DNA from: Salvia splendens | Taxonomy: Eukaryota; Streptophyta; Magnoliopsida; Lamiales; Lamiaceae | DNA: 64,000 nt | NCBI RefSeq assembly: GCF_004379255.2 | Contig: NC_056038.1 | Span: forward strand, 7,416,729 to 7,480,728 | Reading direction: 5' to 3' | Shown: positions 12,654 through 24,109 of the stretch, in pieces | How the letters are laid out: every line of letters begins with the position of its first letter | How positions within the stretch are numbered: position 1 is the stretch's first letter | Notes under the pieces: generated by a model | Told to the model about the DNA's origin: nothing | What the model saw: only the letters and a program-made list of their open reading frames with translations | Database searches by the model: none | Position numbers and translations under genes: made by a program

Positions 12654-14432
12654 TGCCATTGTCCACGTATAGAGATTTGGCAAAAAGAAATCGAAGAAAA
12701 TTATGAAAATTCTTTAATTTTGCCTATATATAAGCAGATCTAGTATAACTAACTACATTTGAATATTTTGAAAATAAAATTTTGTAACCACAGTTTGAAA
12801 ACGTCCTATTTAATTACTATTTCATTTTGTAAAACAATTTAAATATCAAATTATCGCCAGCTATAAACCATGGGAAAAAATGGAATGTATCATGTAAGAC
12901 TGACTGCATATGATATGCTGTCTTGCTGTCAAATTTATGACTTTTCAAAAAAATGGTTAATAAACATAATACTAAAATAATCAAACATTTATGGTTAAAA
13001 ATTTTCAACCTTAATTAGTTAGCCAACCATTGATTAACTTATTATTACGCAAATGTACCAAAGTCGATGGACATATATAAAGACCCTTACTATATCCTTG
13101 ATTCATATAGTAGTAATAAAACAAAAGGTACAAAAATCTAGTCCAATTCTCATTCAACCCTAATTGAAGACCGGTAACTAATTTGATCAAATATATAGTA
13201 CAGGTACAGCTTGGAATGTAATGGCTAACTAGGTTATCTAGGATGTAGGTAGATCTCTATATATGTACTGAATTAATATGATAATTAATTAATAAAAATT
13301 ATGTTTAGTAGTACAAAAGTAATACAAACATGGAAGCTAGAAAAGAAATCAAAGAATTAGCCGATGAATTATAGAGTTATTCATTGTGTAAAGAGCAAAT
13401 GACTTTTGGTGGGCGTCTTAAAAGAGGGGGTGTGTTTGTGACAATTCAAAAGAAGAAAAAGAATTGAAAAGCCAATTCAAAACTGAATATGGAGCCACCT
13501 GAATTGTACAAGATGGGTCATAATAATTAGAATCATTATTTCTCAGTTGTTAATTTTAATCCTATAAACAGTAGAGAACTAGGATCCTTCATCACTTATT
13601 CCTACACTGTTTTTACTATTTTCTGATCCATTTTCTGCAGCTTTATATCTCCAGCTACTGTGGATCTTAATTAGTGTAGCCATTTAGATAAATAGTAGTA
13701 TGATTTTGTGTAATAATATTATACTAGTAGTATTATTATAATGTCCGTGCGTGTTTAGCTACAAAATATGACATGGTTAGTTACATCAAAGTTTCGAGAT
13801 ATATATTACACCGTTTTTTGGTATGAAGACATTGACAAAAACAAAGATCTAAAAATGTAATTTGACAGTCATGCCAGTATTTCTAAATTAATGTTCTAGT
13901 AGTATAATTGTTATACAAACAAATTTTCTCTTTTCCTATAAATATACCCACTTTTCTTCCTCATCAAGTTCCACAAAAACATACACATTTTTTCTTTCCT
14001 ATTTTTACAAATGAGTACTACAATAATAATGTTATCGTCATCATAATTTATTTACGTTCACTTTAAACAACATACGCGCTCATATAATAAATTACAATAA
14101 ATAAGATTAAAGTGAACCTCTTTCTCTATATATCAATAATACAAATAATATTAGTATTCATTTCTTAAAATTAATGTCCAGAGATATGCGCATATATTTT
14201 TGATAGATTGGAGAGAGCATGCATCTCTGTGTTAGCAAATACTACTATACACCATTTAAATTGTCTTATGTATAGGTGAGGTGGTACCTATATACAGTTA
14301 ATTAATTTAAGTCTTAAAATTTAAAACATGTTTATTGAAATAGAGAAAGATTGGAGTAGTAATAATGAGTTGGGTTGGGAAAATGAGTCAATAAAAAGGG
14401 GGGCAGCAGTAGAGAGAGAAAGTAGAATAGAG
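11901..14432. other. Intergenic DNA and MYB promoter region
   Basis: 2.5 kb without a recognisable gene. It includes an (ATTT)n microsatellite at 12621-12653 and AT-rich DNA with many short TA runs. The leader before the MYB start is purine-rich (14340-14432). Confidence 0.5.
12621..12653. repeat. (ATTT)n microsatellite, about 8 units
   Basis: Uninterrupted run of ATTT units directly visible in the sequence, between the methyltransferase and MYB genes. Confidence 0.9.
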
Positions 14433-15397
14433 ATGGGGAGGGCTCCTTGCTGCGATAAGGCGAACGTGAAGAAGGGCCCATGGTCCCCTGAAGAAGATGA
14501 AAAACTAAAGGACTTCATCAACAACTACGGCCCCGCCGGAAACTGGATTGCTCTCCCTCAAAAAGCCGGTAATCAATCAAATTACCTTCTCTATATATAC
14601 TCTCTCTCTCTCTCTAAAACAAGTTGATATATATATGATCAGGTCTGAAAAGATGCGGCAAGAGCTGCCGGTTAAGATGGCTGAATTATCTGAGGCCTAA
14701 CATCAAGCACGGCCAATTTTCCGATGACGAAGACAGAATCATCTGCTCCCTTTATGGAACCATCGGAAGCAGGTAATATACTAAGGTCCCTTTTTTGTGT
14801 TGGTGCATGTCACTAATTTGGTAAAAATGTAGGTGGTCAATCATAGCATCTCAGCTTCCGGGAAGAACAGACAACGACATAAAGAACTACTGGAACACAA
14901 AGCTCAAGAAGAAAATCCTCCAACCAAGATTCCAACCACCGTTTTCGTTTCCGCTTCAGCTTCAGACACAATCTTCTCTGTCGCATTTGTACACCTCGTT
15001 TCTTGATCAATCTAGCGCTGCCGACTCCATCAGTTTCTTAGCCCCACACAACTACTGCTCCAGCAGTAACCAAAATGAGGATTTTCATGGCTACTATAAT
15101 CCCATGAAAGACAACATGCTTGTGAGTGGGAGCTGCAGCCAGATCAGCTACGGCGTCAAAAGCGAAGAAATTGGAAATTTTCAGGATCGAAATAACTCGT
15201 TCGCGCTTGAAGATCAGCCCGGGTCGATTGTTGATCATCACAAGCAGAAGCAGCGGAATGGGGTTTTGGAGAATACTCAGTTGCAGTATGATCTGGAGGA
15301 AGTCAAGCAGCTCATTACCAGCGGCGGCGGTGGGGGTTTGTTTTTCGCCGACGAGAGCAAGGCTGGAGTGATGGGAATGCACTACTTTTCATATTAG
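14433..15397 (+). CDS. R2R3-MYB transcription factor, subgroup 14 (RAX/MYB36/MYB68 type)
   Basis: Nuclear DNA-binding regulator. Three exons (14433-14568, 14643-14772, 14833-15397) give 276 aa, with the two introns at the positions usual for R2R3-MYB genes. Residues 1-12 are the family start [12 protein letters not shown]. The R2 repeat runs through [15 protein letters not shown] with its spaced Trp residues, and R3 through [20 protein letters not shown] and [18 protein letters not shown]. The phrases [21 protein letters not shown] and IICSL point to subgroup 14, whose members control axillary meristems (RAX/Blind) or Casparian strip differentiation (MYB36). The C-terminal half is low-complexity, with a Gly run, and does not settle which member this is. 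An in-frame upstream ATG at 14328 would add 35 residues; I chose 14433 because MGRAPCC is the invariant family start. Confidence 0.92.
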
Positions 15398-15835
15398 GTT
15401 TTACTATTGGACAAGAAAATGGAAATTAATAGCTAGAGATGTGCATGTGACTAATCAAAATATTAAGGCATCTTAATTTCTTTAATTCATTACCAAATAC
15501 TTCTCTTCTTTTTTGCCTTTGTTTTGCCAGATTTTGGTGCTTAATTTTGTTCAGTCTCGCTGCCACAAATCTCCTCTCTACGCTGGCTAATTAATTAGTT
15601 CTACTATTTTTAATTTGATACACTATTATCTTTTGAATCTTGTACTACTATATACTCCATTAAAAACTCTTCTGACTTATATGACTTGTACTGACAACTC
15701 TTAGTTTATTTAAGTTTTTTTCATCATATTGGAGGTATATATAAATCAATTAATATACTAATACATCTGTGATGTTTGTGTATGTGTGTGTATTTTATTT
15801 TGAAGTTTAGATATATACATATAAAGTGTACTATT
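15398..15835. other. MYB 3' flank
   Basis: AT-rich DNA downstream of the MYB gene, including its probable 3' UTR and a short TG-rich run (15775-15792). No further gene seen. Confidence 0.5.
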
Positions 15836-16192
15836 AAAACTCTTAATTAAATCTTGTCCTAAATCGACTTGGTGATATCATAACTCATCTATATAAGTAT
15901 GGATAACAACTCATCTATATAAGTATGGATAACTCTCCTCTTTATAAGGTATTTTAAGGGGTGAGTGGCTCATTTCTAATATGGTATCAGAGCGGGCCCT
16001 AGTCGATAATGGATTTTATCTCTTTATCTCTTCTCTTGCCTACTTACGTGATGGAAGTCCGATGTGTCATTTCGGCCCACACGATAAAACTCTTAAATCT
16101 TGTCCCATATTGATTTGGTGATGATCCTGACTCCTCTATATAAGTATGGATAACCATCTTCCTTTTAAGGGGTGAGTGGTCTATTTCTAATA
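15836..16192 (+). mobile_element. TRIM-like miniature LTR retroelement with Met-tRNA primer site
   Basis: Two related direct repeats (15836-15980 and 16085-16192) share the opening 'aaaactctt..aatcttgtcc' and the ending 'ggggtgagtgg..tatttctaata'. Directly after the first comes TGGTATCAGAGCGGGC (15982-15997), complementary to the 3' end of initiator Met tRNA and the standard primer binding site of plant LTR elements. The interior is only about 100 bp, with no coding capacity, which is the structure of a terminal-repeat retrotransposon in miniature. The left LTR contains a 26-bp tandem duplication ('aactcatctatataagtatg', starting 15882 and 15908). The repeats have diverged noticeably, so it is an old insertion. 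Outer ends are approximate. Confidence 0.75.
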
Positions 16193-16705
16193 AGTAATGA
16201 ACTCATGATGGATTTTGCAAGGTTTTTTTCAACTATAAAGAAAGAAAAGACGCGTAGTAATAGTATAGTTAGGGAACATCGAAATTATGGAATCGGGAAG
16301 ATGATCTCGAGTTTAATCCGACAATGTTCCCTTTCCTGACTCAATAAATAACTAAATTATTTACTCCTCTTATTAATTAAAGAAGGTGCAGAAAAAGACA
16401 AACAGCATCCACCTTACTTACATGGAAGCTGCATTTGTTGTTAAAATTGTTCCTGCATTGACTTAATTAATTTTTTTATATTATGATAATAGCAATCTTT
16501 TATTATTATTACATAAGGAATTATCCTAAAATATTTGCAAAAGAAAAGGTCAGTGTACCTTCTTTTAGACATCGAAGTGATGATAATAGGTTAAAAAATA
16601 TAGTCGTTGCCTTGAATAATTGAATTATTGTGGGATAGATTTAAAATTTGCATGGTTGGGAGGCAGAGAAAAATGGAAATCTCAGTGTTAAACGAAGAAG
16701 CAATA
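16193..16705. other. Intergenic DNA, no gene seen
   Basis: AT-rich sequence between the TRIM and the Stowaway MITE; nothing recognised. Confidence 0.5.
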
Positions 16706-16707
16706 TA

Positions 16708-16886
16708 CTCCCTCCGTCCCGAGCTACTCGCTCATTTCCTTTTCGGCACGGAGATTAAGGAATGAGTGTATAGGAAAGTCAAAAATGACGGCTGTAGGTG
16801 AAAATTTTTACTAAAAATGGAAAGAGTGCAAGTAACTTGGGACGCCCAAAAAGGAAATACGTGCGAGTAGTGCGGGACGGAGGGAG
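16708..16886. mobile_element. Stowaway (Tc1/mariner) MITE, 179 bp
   Basis: Terminal inverted repeats CTCCCTCCGTCCC / GGGACGGAGGGAG are the hallmark of Stowaway-type MITEs. They are flanked by TA at 16706-16707 and 16887-16888, the target duplication of the mariner group. The inner parts of both ends also pair ('cgagctactcgc' against 'gtgcgagtagtg'). No coding capacity. Confidence 0.95.
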
Positions 16887-16888
16887 TA

Positions 16889-18593
16889 ATAAAGAAGGCT
16901 GCAATGCAAGGAAGTATATAAAAATAGGGAACAGCAGGCACAGTCACTGTAGGTGCCTGTTTAGGGAGATGAATACAATACACCAAAGCATTCAACGACG
17001 TCGTTTTCACGACGCCTATCACGCTCCCCCTCATTGCTTTCTTCCAATTATTGATTGCTTAACATTGACCAATCCTCTCCCTCTCTCTTTTTACAAGTCA
17101 TAATTCATAAACCTAGTGAAAATTTTGGTACATGGAGTATAAAATTTAGATCTAATTATTGAACCTGTAGCAACGTTACATGAATTTTTGATTTAACTCT
17201 GTCTGCGTGAATGGTAGAGAAAGATATGATGATTTCATCTTCACGGAAAATTTTATTGAAAAAAATCCACATTGGAAATTGCAAGTGACATAAGCTCCAA
17301 AACAAATCAATGTGACTGATATGACGTCACCACATGCGCCATCTCCTCCTCTTTCTCCAAAGTCTCCAAAATTCACATTTTTAGCTACTCAAATAGTCAA
17401 GTCGCAACAAATCACCCAATGATTAAGAGCTCTTTGTGTTATAATCCCAATCTTCTAAGTTCTTTTGGGGCTGAAGTAAAAGAGTTTATGAGTTTCATCT
17501 TGATAAAAGAAAATAAATTAACAATCATTGAATAATTGGACTTACAAGATGGTGTTTGTTTAGTTGTATGGCTGAAAACTCGTTAGGAAACAAGACATTA
17601 ATAATTAATTGAAAATTATGGTGTTGACGACAACCATGCAAAAATTGCTGAAATTCAAGGAGATTGAGTGACTGGGTTGTGTTTATCCAAGAATGTCTCA
17701 TCTAGTGAAGGTACAAAGGTCAAAAAATAAAGTCAAGATTAGTGGAGCATTGAATATTGAATATCACTTCTGACACATTCAAATTTTTTATTCACACAAC
17801 AATCACAAGAAGAAGAGGTGTGTTTCATTTGGCTTCTGTTGTGACTTGTGAGTAATACAAAAATTGAACCTTTTCTATTGTTTTGCCCAAACAAGCAAGC
17901 ATAAAATCCTCTTCTCCCAACAATCACTACATTTATTGCATCAATATCACATTTTTTTATTTCACTCACATGACTCATCTATGTTAAAATAATATGCAAA
18001 AAAAGCTTTGGAGAGACAGAGTCGAACACAATATTAATCATAGGTTTTGAAAGAAAAAAAAAAGCAGGTTTATGCAAAAGGAAAAGGATGGATCACCATA
18101 AAACAAACAAGAATTTCCAAGTTGCATCAATTTGAGATACGAAATCACAACTGGTGTAGAAATCCTGGTCTAAGATCAACACTTATTCGACAAACCATGT
18201 AGCTCGGTCTCATCAAAACAGAGTACTGTGTTAATCAACTTATTGGGCTTTTTTCCAAGAGAAAAGATTCATAGCTATTTAAGATGGGAAACATCCATTA
18301 ACGCGATCATCTCGTGGAAGTACCTGATCAGAGAGGTAGTATATATCAACCAAAAGGTAATTTCAGGAAAGAATACAGCCAAAATCCGATATACCTAGGT
18401 GAACGTCGGAGTACAACATTTTTCATAACATATAATGGGAAAATTATGCATAGATTAACTTGTGGGGAGACACTAACCATATGGAGTAATTGCCACATCA
18501 AAGAATTTGGTAGAAAATTCGTACACGGTTATTCTGGCAAAATACAACTTAAGATGTCAACAGTTGTGTAATTACCTGGATAGGCTCATAAGA
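16889..18593. other. Intergenic DNA downstream of glyoxalase I
   Basis: 1.7 kb without a recognised gene. The part next to 18593 probably contains the 3' UTR of the minus-strand glyoxalase gene. Open frames here (for example 17739-17978 minus and 18314-18571 plus) carry no family signature. Confidence 0.5.
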
Positions 18594-21122
18594 TCAAACA
18601 GCAGCCTTAGCAGTTGTTTTGGCAATTGTTTTAGTGTCAAAGATTTCAATCCAGTAGCCATCAGGATCCTTGATGAATGCTATGTCCTTTATTTTTCCTA
18701 CAGTGGGAAAGTGCAGAGGAAAATTGAATTGGAATTTTATTTGAAGTTTTGAGAATGTCTCATGAAACGTCTCAGGAACGAAAATGAAATAACTGTCTTT
18801 GATTCTATGGTCTAAAATAATCCTTGTTTACATCAAAGAAACAATTCTAGAAGAAAAAAATATAGTTCTTGAGTGAAACGAGAATTTCGTGTAGGGAAGC
18901 TTTCCTAGTTCCAATTTTACAAGCAGGTGGAGTATGTTACCTGGACATTTGAGGATTCCCTAGAGGTTTTGATACATGATAACAATTAGGTAAAATAAAG
19001 CAAAGATTTTAATAGAGACATATTAATACAATGGTAATAACCAGATACAGGAGGGATGTATGTTTGAGAAAAAGCAACTAAATATAGGGAGTAATACGTT
19101 ATTTTCAGAAAATGAAAGGATAATTTACCATCATCAGGTTTCTTTACAAACTCCACCCCCAAACTCTCAAATCTCTTGCATGCCTTGTGCACATCATCGA
19201 CAGTAATACCTATGTGTCCTGAAAGTAGACCACATGTCAAATTGTTAGATGCGACCGAACATCCAGTAAAATGGAACACCCCTGCAGATTATTCCATTCC
19301 ATAAAAAAGAAGAACAATTGTATGATGTATAGTAGCATCATTCAGAAAATGGCTTAAACAATCAGATTTCACAAAAAAAAATTGATAGTGAAGTTAACTT
19401 TAAATACTACTCCGTATGTCAGAACAAGTTATAAAAGGCATGGGTAGATGTATAGTAACTTAATGTTATTACATTAGATGTGCACACTCCAGGGAAAATC
19501 AGTGATCAAGAATCACATCATATTTGAAGAAATAAATGAACAAAGAGTAGCAAGTGTCAGGTTCGATATTTGACATACCAAAACCACGAGGGTCTGAGTT
19601 TCCATTATGATGACCCTTGAATTCTGGATCAGATTCAGTACCCCAGTTGCTGCGAAAAAGTTAAAGAGTTAGATAATTAGACATTACTATGTAAGACTGT
19701 ATCTCTCAAAACATGTACACTACGGGATTTGAGCTCTTACTGTGTAAGCTCGAGTGTAGCTTTCTGACTAAATGTCCAGGTTGTGCGCTCATGGGGATCA
19801 CTGGGAGCAGACGATGTGTCCTAATGCCACCCATACACGAATAATGTTAGGTGTCCAGCAAGATAACAGCATGTATATAATACGCGTACACAAAGCATAA
19901 TGATTGTAATTTTTGCAAAGTCATTTGATGATTTCACCTCATATCCCAAGAAGTACAAGGTGAACTTCATGTCCTCAAAATCCAGCCTCTTAAGCAACCT
20001 GCATTGCATAAATAACAAAGACAATAAATAAAAAGTTTAATTTATTCCTCAATGATTATGGAGATGAGGCTGGCAAAGCTGCTGTCAACTGTATCGAGAT
20101 ACCAACTAATGATAAAAGGAATCTAGTGCTAGAGCTGTAATTCAGTAACTTATATGCTATAACTCCATTATTAATGCAATTAAAAATGGATTGTTTTCAA
20201 AACAATGTGCTTCTCCATCTTCTAAAAATCCCTTAATACGAACTAAAATTTCAGCAAATGATTTTTCTCTTCCAGCTACTAGCTATAGTTCTTCTTCTAA
20301 AGTATCAAATATTGTTTCACTTTTGTTTTGAAAACAATGCAATGCAGCCAAAGAAGGTGGAGGCAAAAGGAAAAATGAGCTGGAGCATTACAACAGATGG
20401 AAAAGAAAAAATAGCGAAGGAGATGGGAGTTTTGAAACTGGTACATTATTTTTCAGCATTTGCAATAACAGAACAAGGTCAAACAGAATAACTGAGGGCA
20501 TGAGTCCATCATCAATATAGAAGAGATTTATATATATATATATATATAGGGTTGTATTATATACCAAAGTAGTTTTAAACACTAAACGCCAAACACATCA
20601 TTATATAATAATGCGGAGTTCATAACAACTTTATTTGTAGTTCATTATAGGGAATTCTGAGATTTAAAAACAATGACATCTCCATGCATAATTTAGAAAT
20701 CTGAAGTTCATTATATGTTTGTTATTAATTCATTATAATGAACTCTATGTTATCATATAATGATGTTGTTCGGCGTTTAAGGTTTAAAAGTGGTTCGGTA
20801 TTTATATGTTATCATATAATGATGTAGTTCATTATAATGAACCCTAATCCCTACTTTTGTAGGATTGTGATAAATACCGAACCACTTTTAAACCTTAAAC
20901 GCCGAACAACATCATTATATGATAACATAGAGTTCATTATAATGAACTAATAACAAACATATAATGAACTTCAGATTTCTAAATTATGCATGGAGATGTC
21001 ATTGTTTTTAAATCTCAGAATTCCCTATAATGAACTACAAATAAAGTTGTTATGAACTCCGCATTATTATATAATGATGTGTTTGGCGTTTAGTGTTTAA
21101 AACTACTTTGGTATATAATACA

Positions 21123-21193
<71 letters not shown>

Positions 21194-22146
21194 AATATTG
21201 CCTGTATGCTGTACCATATCATAAAAAGATCGAAAATCTTATTCATGAGTGTGATAAGAGAAACGAGAACTCATAATATTCAAAAGCCAAAATCATGCAT
21301 ACTGAAGTAACCGGTAACAGTTACAATTAAACTTTTCCGGTCCAGAGATTTATTAAAACTCACAACTAGCATTACCAAACAAAAGCATACAACCTATACA
21401 GCTTGTCGAAAGAGGATGACCTAATTCCATTTTACATCTGCTTATCCAGCATAATACTAATTGAATCCATATCAATCCAGAAAATAGCAAACACAAATAG
21501 GTGTGTGTGCAGTTCAAAGAAAGTTTCGAAGACTCACGACATCCCCAATATCCGAGAGTAGAAATCAAGACTGACTTTAGGATCCTTCACACGAAGCATC
21601 TGAATGCAGAAACACACACTTCTCAGCCAAACATTCCCACGGGTGAGTAACAAAAGTAGTACACATATACAATCTCTTGACAATAAAATCATGCTATAAT
21701 AAGGCTCCACCAACTATAATTTCTTTAATACACATTCAGTAATACATTAGCCATGTGTTCACAGCCAACGAAAAGAAAAATTGAAAAAAATTGGGACTCA
21801 AAGCTCACAGTTTGCTGCAAGAAATAGCCTTTGGTGGCCTCATCCACAGAAGCTTGGAGTCCTGGATTGTTGTCAGCAGACTCTTTGGACGCCATAGTTG
21901 TTGATATAAATCTTCTGGGCTTATTCAAAACCTGCGAATTAAACAAATAAGGGGTAAAACAACAAGGGTTGTAATTAGAGAAGGCAAACAAAATTGCTGA
22001 GGGAGAAGTTCGGCTGAGCAATTAAAGGTGGTATCTTTAATTTAGACCTTGGGTCTGAGAGCGAAGAGTGGGGTTAATTGAGATAAAAGGGGCGGAAGGA
22101 GATGCGCGGAGGGGAGGCGGCAGGCGGCGGCGAGGGAAGAAGCCAT
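18594..22146 (-). CDS. GLX1: Lactoylglutathione lyase (glyoxalase I), probably organelle-targeted
   Basis: Isomerises the methylglyoxal-glutathione hemithioacetal to S-lactoylglutathione, the first step of methylglyoxal detoxification. Eight exons, in transcript order: 22048-22146, 21809-21931, 21538-21599, 19938-19998, 19741-19820, 19579-19649, 19129-19218 and 18594-18697; together 229 aa with consistent phases. The core after [14 protein letters not shown] matches short Zn-type plant enzymes. Metal ligands are visible as Gln in YFLQQTMLR, Glu in LELTHNWG, His in RGFGHIGI and Glu in YWIEIF. About 46 residues precede the second Met (MASKES) and are rich in Ser, Leu, Pro and Arg without acidic residues, as in a plastid or mitochondrial transit peptide. 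Use of the second Met would give a cytosolic form. Intron 3 is unusually long (19999-21537) because it holds a 580-bp palindromic element and a TA microsatellite. Confidence 0.93.
20548..21127. mobile_element. 580-bp nearly perfect palindrome (foldback element) in a glyoxalase I intron
   Basis: The sequence from 'agggttgtattatatacc' (20548) to its inverse ending at 21127 is symmetric about 20837.5. Inner landmarks keep that centre exactly: 'cggtatttat' at 20796 pairs with 'ataaataccg' ending 20879. The arms are about 258 bp with almost no mismatches (I saw one, near 20730, 'ttaatt' against 'ttagtt'), around a loop of about 64 nt. TA runs flank both ends, so the target duplication cannot be told apart from simple repeat. 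No coding capacity. Both arms would be transcribed within the intron. Confidence 0.9.
21127..21191. repeat. (TA)n microsatellite, about 32 units
   Basis: Pure alternating TA run abutting the right end of the palindrome. A shorter TA run (about 20528-20547) abuts the left end. Probably the insertion target or an expansion of it. Confidence 0.95.
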
Positions 22147-23286
22147 GGCATATGAATAGTGAGAGTACATACCTGTTAGTGAAGATATTGGACCCTCGCG
22201 ATTTCAGTGAAGTGGAAATGTAGCAATTAATGTTCTTGATTTTACTCTGATTCCAGGCATATACACGCTTGCCGAATCCAATCATCCACTATATTATTGC
22301 TTATTTAAATCACCAAATCGATGTTTATGTGGTAGTTGTAAAAGGATCAGGTAATCCACTAATCCTAATTCATTCTTAATTCACATTGATAACTAATTAA
22401 GTAATACTTATATTATATTAATGAAGTCGAGCCATATTTTATATATTATTAGATGAATTTCATTGGAACAGTTAGTTATAATCATAATTAAATTACCGTA
22501 TTGCTAATTTTACGGACAATAATTTAGGAGTTTTATTAACAAGTACAATCCAAAATCAAAAGCCTTAACCCCCTGCCTTCCGGTTGACATAACCCTGCCT
22601 TCCAGTCGACATAAAACGATAAAAACAAATTAAACTCGAAAATTCCAAATCCAAGCCACAACCTCTTAATCTTCGCGCAAATTGCAGACTCAATTGACAT
22701 ATGAGTTAGAATGTCGTGAAAACCACTACCATCGTTGGAATCCATGGCAGCAGATGGGAGGGCTAACAGACTGTAGAAGTGAGAGATGAATACCAATGTG
22801 ACAAGCCATGGTCATTTCTCGGGCCTTTAACTTGTAGACCAAACACCTAAAATTATACTGTTGGCGCGTGATACAAAACTTTATCTTGTAAATATAGAAT
22901 ACATTACTAAGAAAGAATAAAATTCAGAAGAAGAAAGAAAGAAAAATAAAAAATATAGAAAATGGACATCTCTACTTCAACAATAATGACAGTACCTAGA
23001 ATTCCAAAATTACCCTTATAGGATTTGGAGGTCATTCAAAAATCATTAAAGGGTATTTTAGTGACTAGCTAGGTATAAAAAATAATACTATAAAAAACAT
23101 ATCAGAGACCACTTTTGTGCAAAACACACCTACAATATACTTTTGAAGTTCACTCTATTATACTCATATAAGTAACTATTGTGGTATCATTTAATTCACA
23201 GAAAACGTTAATTAAAATTAGAGAAAAGATAAATTAACGATAATTGTATATACAAAATACCCTTTAATTTAATTCTATTTTGGGGT
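22147..23286. other. Glyoxalase I promoter side and intergenic DNA
   Basis: Upstream region of the minus-strand glyoxalase gene followed by AT-rich DNA. A minus-strand frame at 22536-22796 begins plausibly but has no recognisable domain; I do not support it as a gene. Confidence 0.5.
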
Positions 23287-23287
23287 A

Positions 23288-23608
23288 TAATTTTATGACT
23301 AATTTATCCTTAGTAATTAATATTGGATATTTCTAACTGTACTAGTTTAGGAAAATATCATTGATTTAGGTTTTAAACCATTTATGGTAATATTGAATAA
23401 CACACTACATAATTAAATTACTATATTTAATTATAAAATAAACATTGATAATTTTATGACTAATTTATCCTTAGTAATTAATATTGGATATTTCTAACTG
23501 TACTAGTTTAGGAAAATATCATTGATTTAGGTTTTAAACTATTTATGGTAATATTGAATAACACACTACATAATTAAATTACTATATTTAATTATAAAAT
23601 AAACACTA
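23288..23608. repeat. Two-copy 161-bp tandem duplication
   Basis: The block beginning 'ataattttatgactaattt' recurs exactly 161 bp later. The copies are almost identical; I saw one difference (AACCATTTATGG in the first, AACTATTTATGG in the second). High identity in AT-rich non-coding DNA implies a recent duplication. Confidence 0.9.
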
Positions 23609-24109
23609 GTATATATTTTAATAAAGTACTGTATACTATTTATTTTTTAAAAGAAATTTATATTTGATCATTTTATAGTTTAGTATCTAGTTTTTTTTTT
23701 GTCATTCATATTATTTTTTCATAACTTGTTTGGTTTTTTTTTTGTTAATATTTCATTCCAAATTGTCATGCGATATAAATCATCAATATTGTTACAATGA
23801 AATAATCCAATATGAAAAAATAAATTAAAATAATAAAACAATTTAATAACTGAAATGTCAACTACATGAGAAAATACTTATAGACATACTGATTTAATAT
23901 TTTTTGTGTTTTCTTTTTATTTTTTTGTTATTTTTCTTTAATATTTTCCTAAGCTTGTTCCTTTTTTATTAAATATCCAAAAGCATATATATATAAAAAA
24001 TATTTTAATTACTTTTAGCGATAAGTATTTTTATATTAATAAAATATTAATCATTATTTATTTCTTAATTAACATGAAGGGTGTTTATACTACTAGAAAT
24101 TAAGTACAT

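Noticed and set aside
14328..14432. In-frame upstream start for the MYB gene adding 35 residues
   Set aside because: The family start MGRAPCC at 14433 is highly conserved, and the extra residues are not typical.
22536..22796. Minus-strand 86-codon frame near the glyoxalase promoter
   Set aside because: No recognisable domain, no splice partners and no conserved-looking motif; kept as intergenic.
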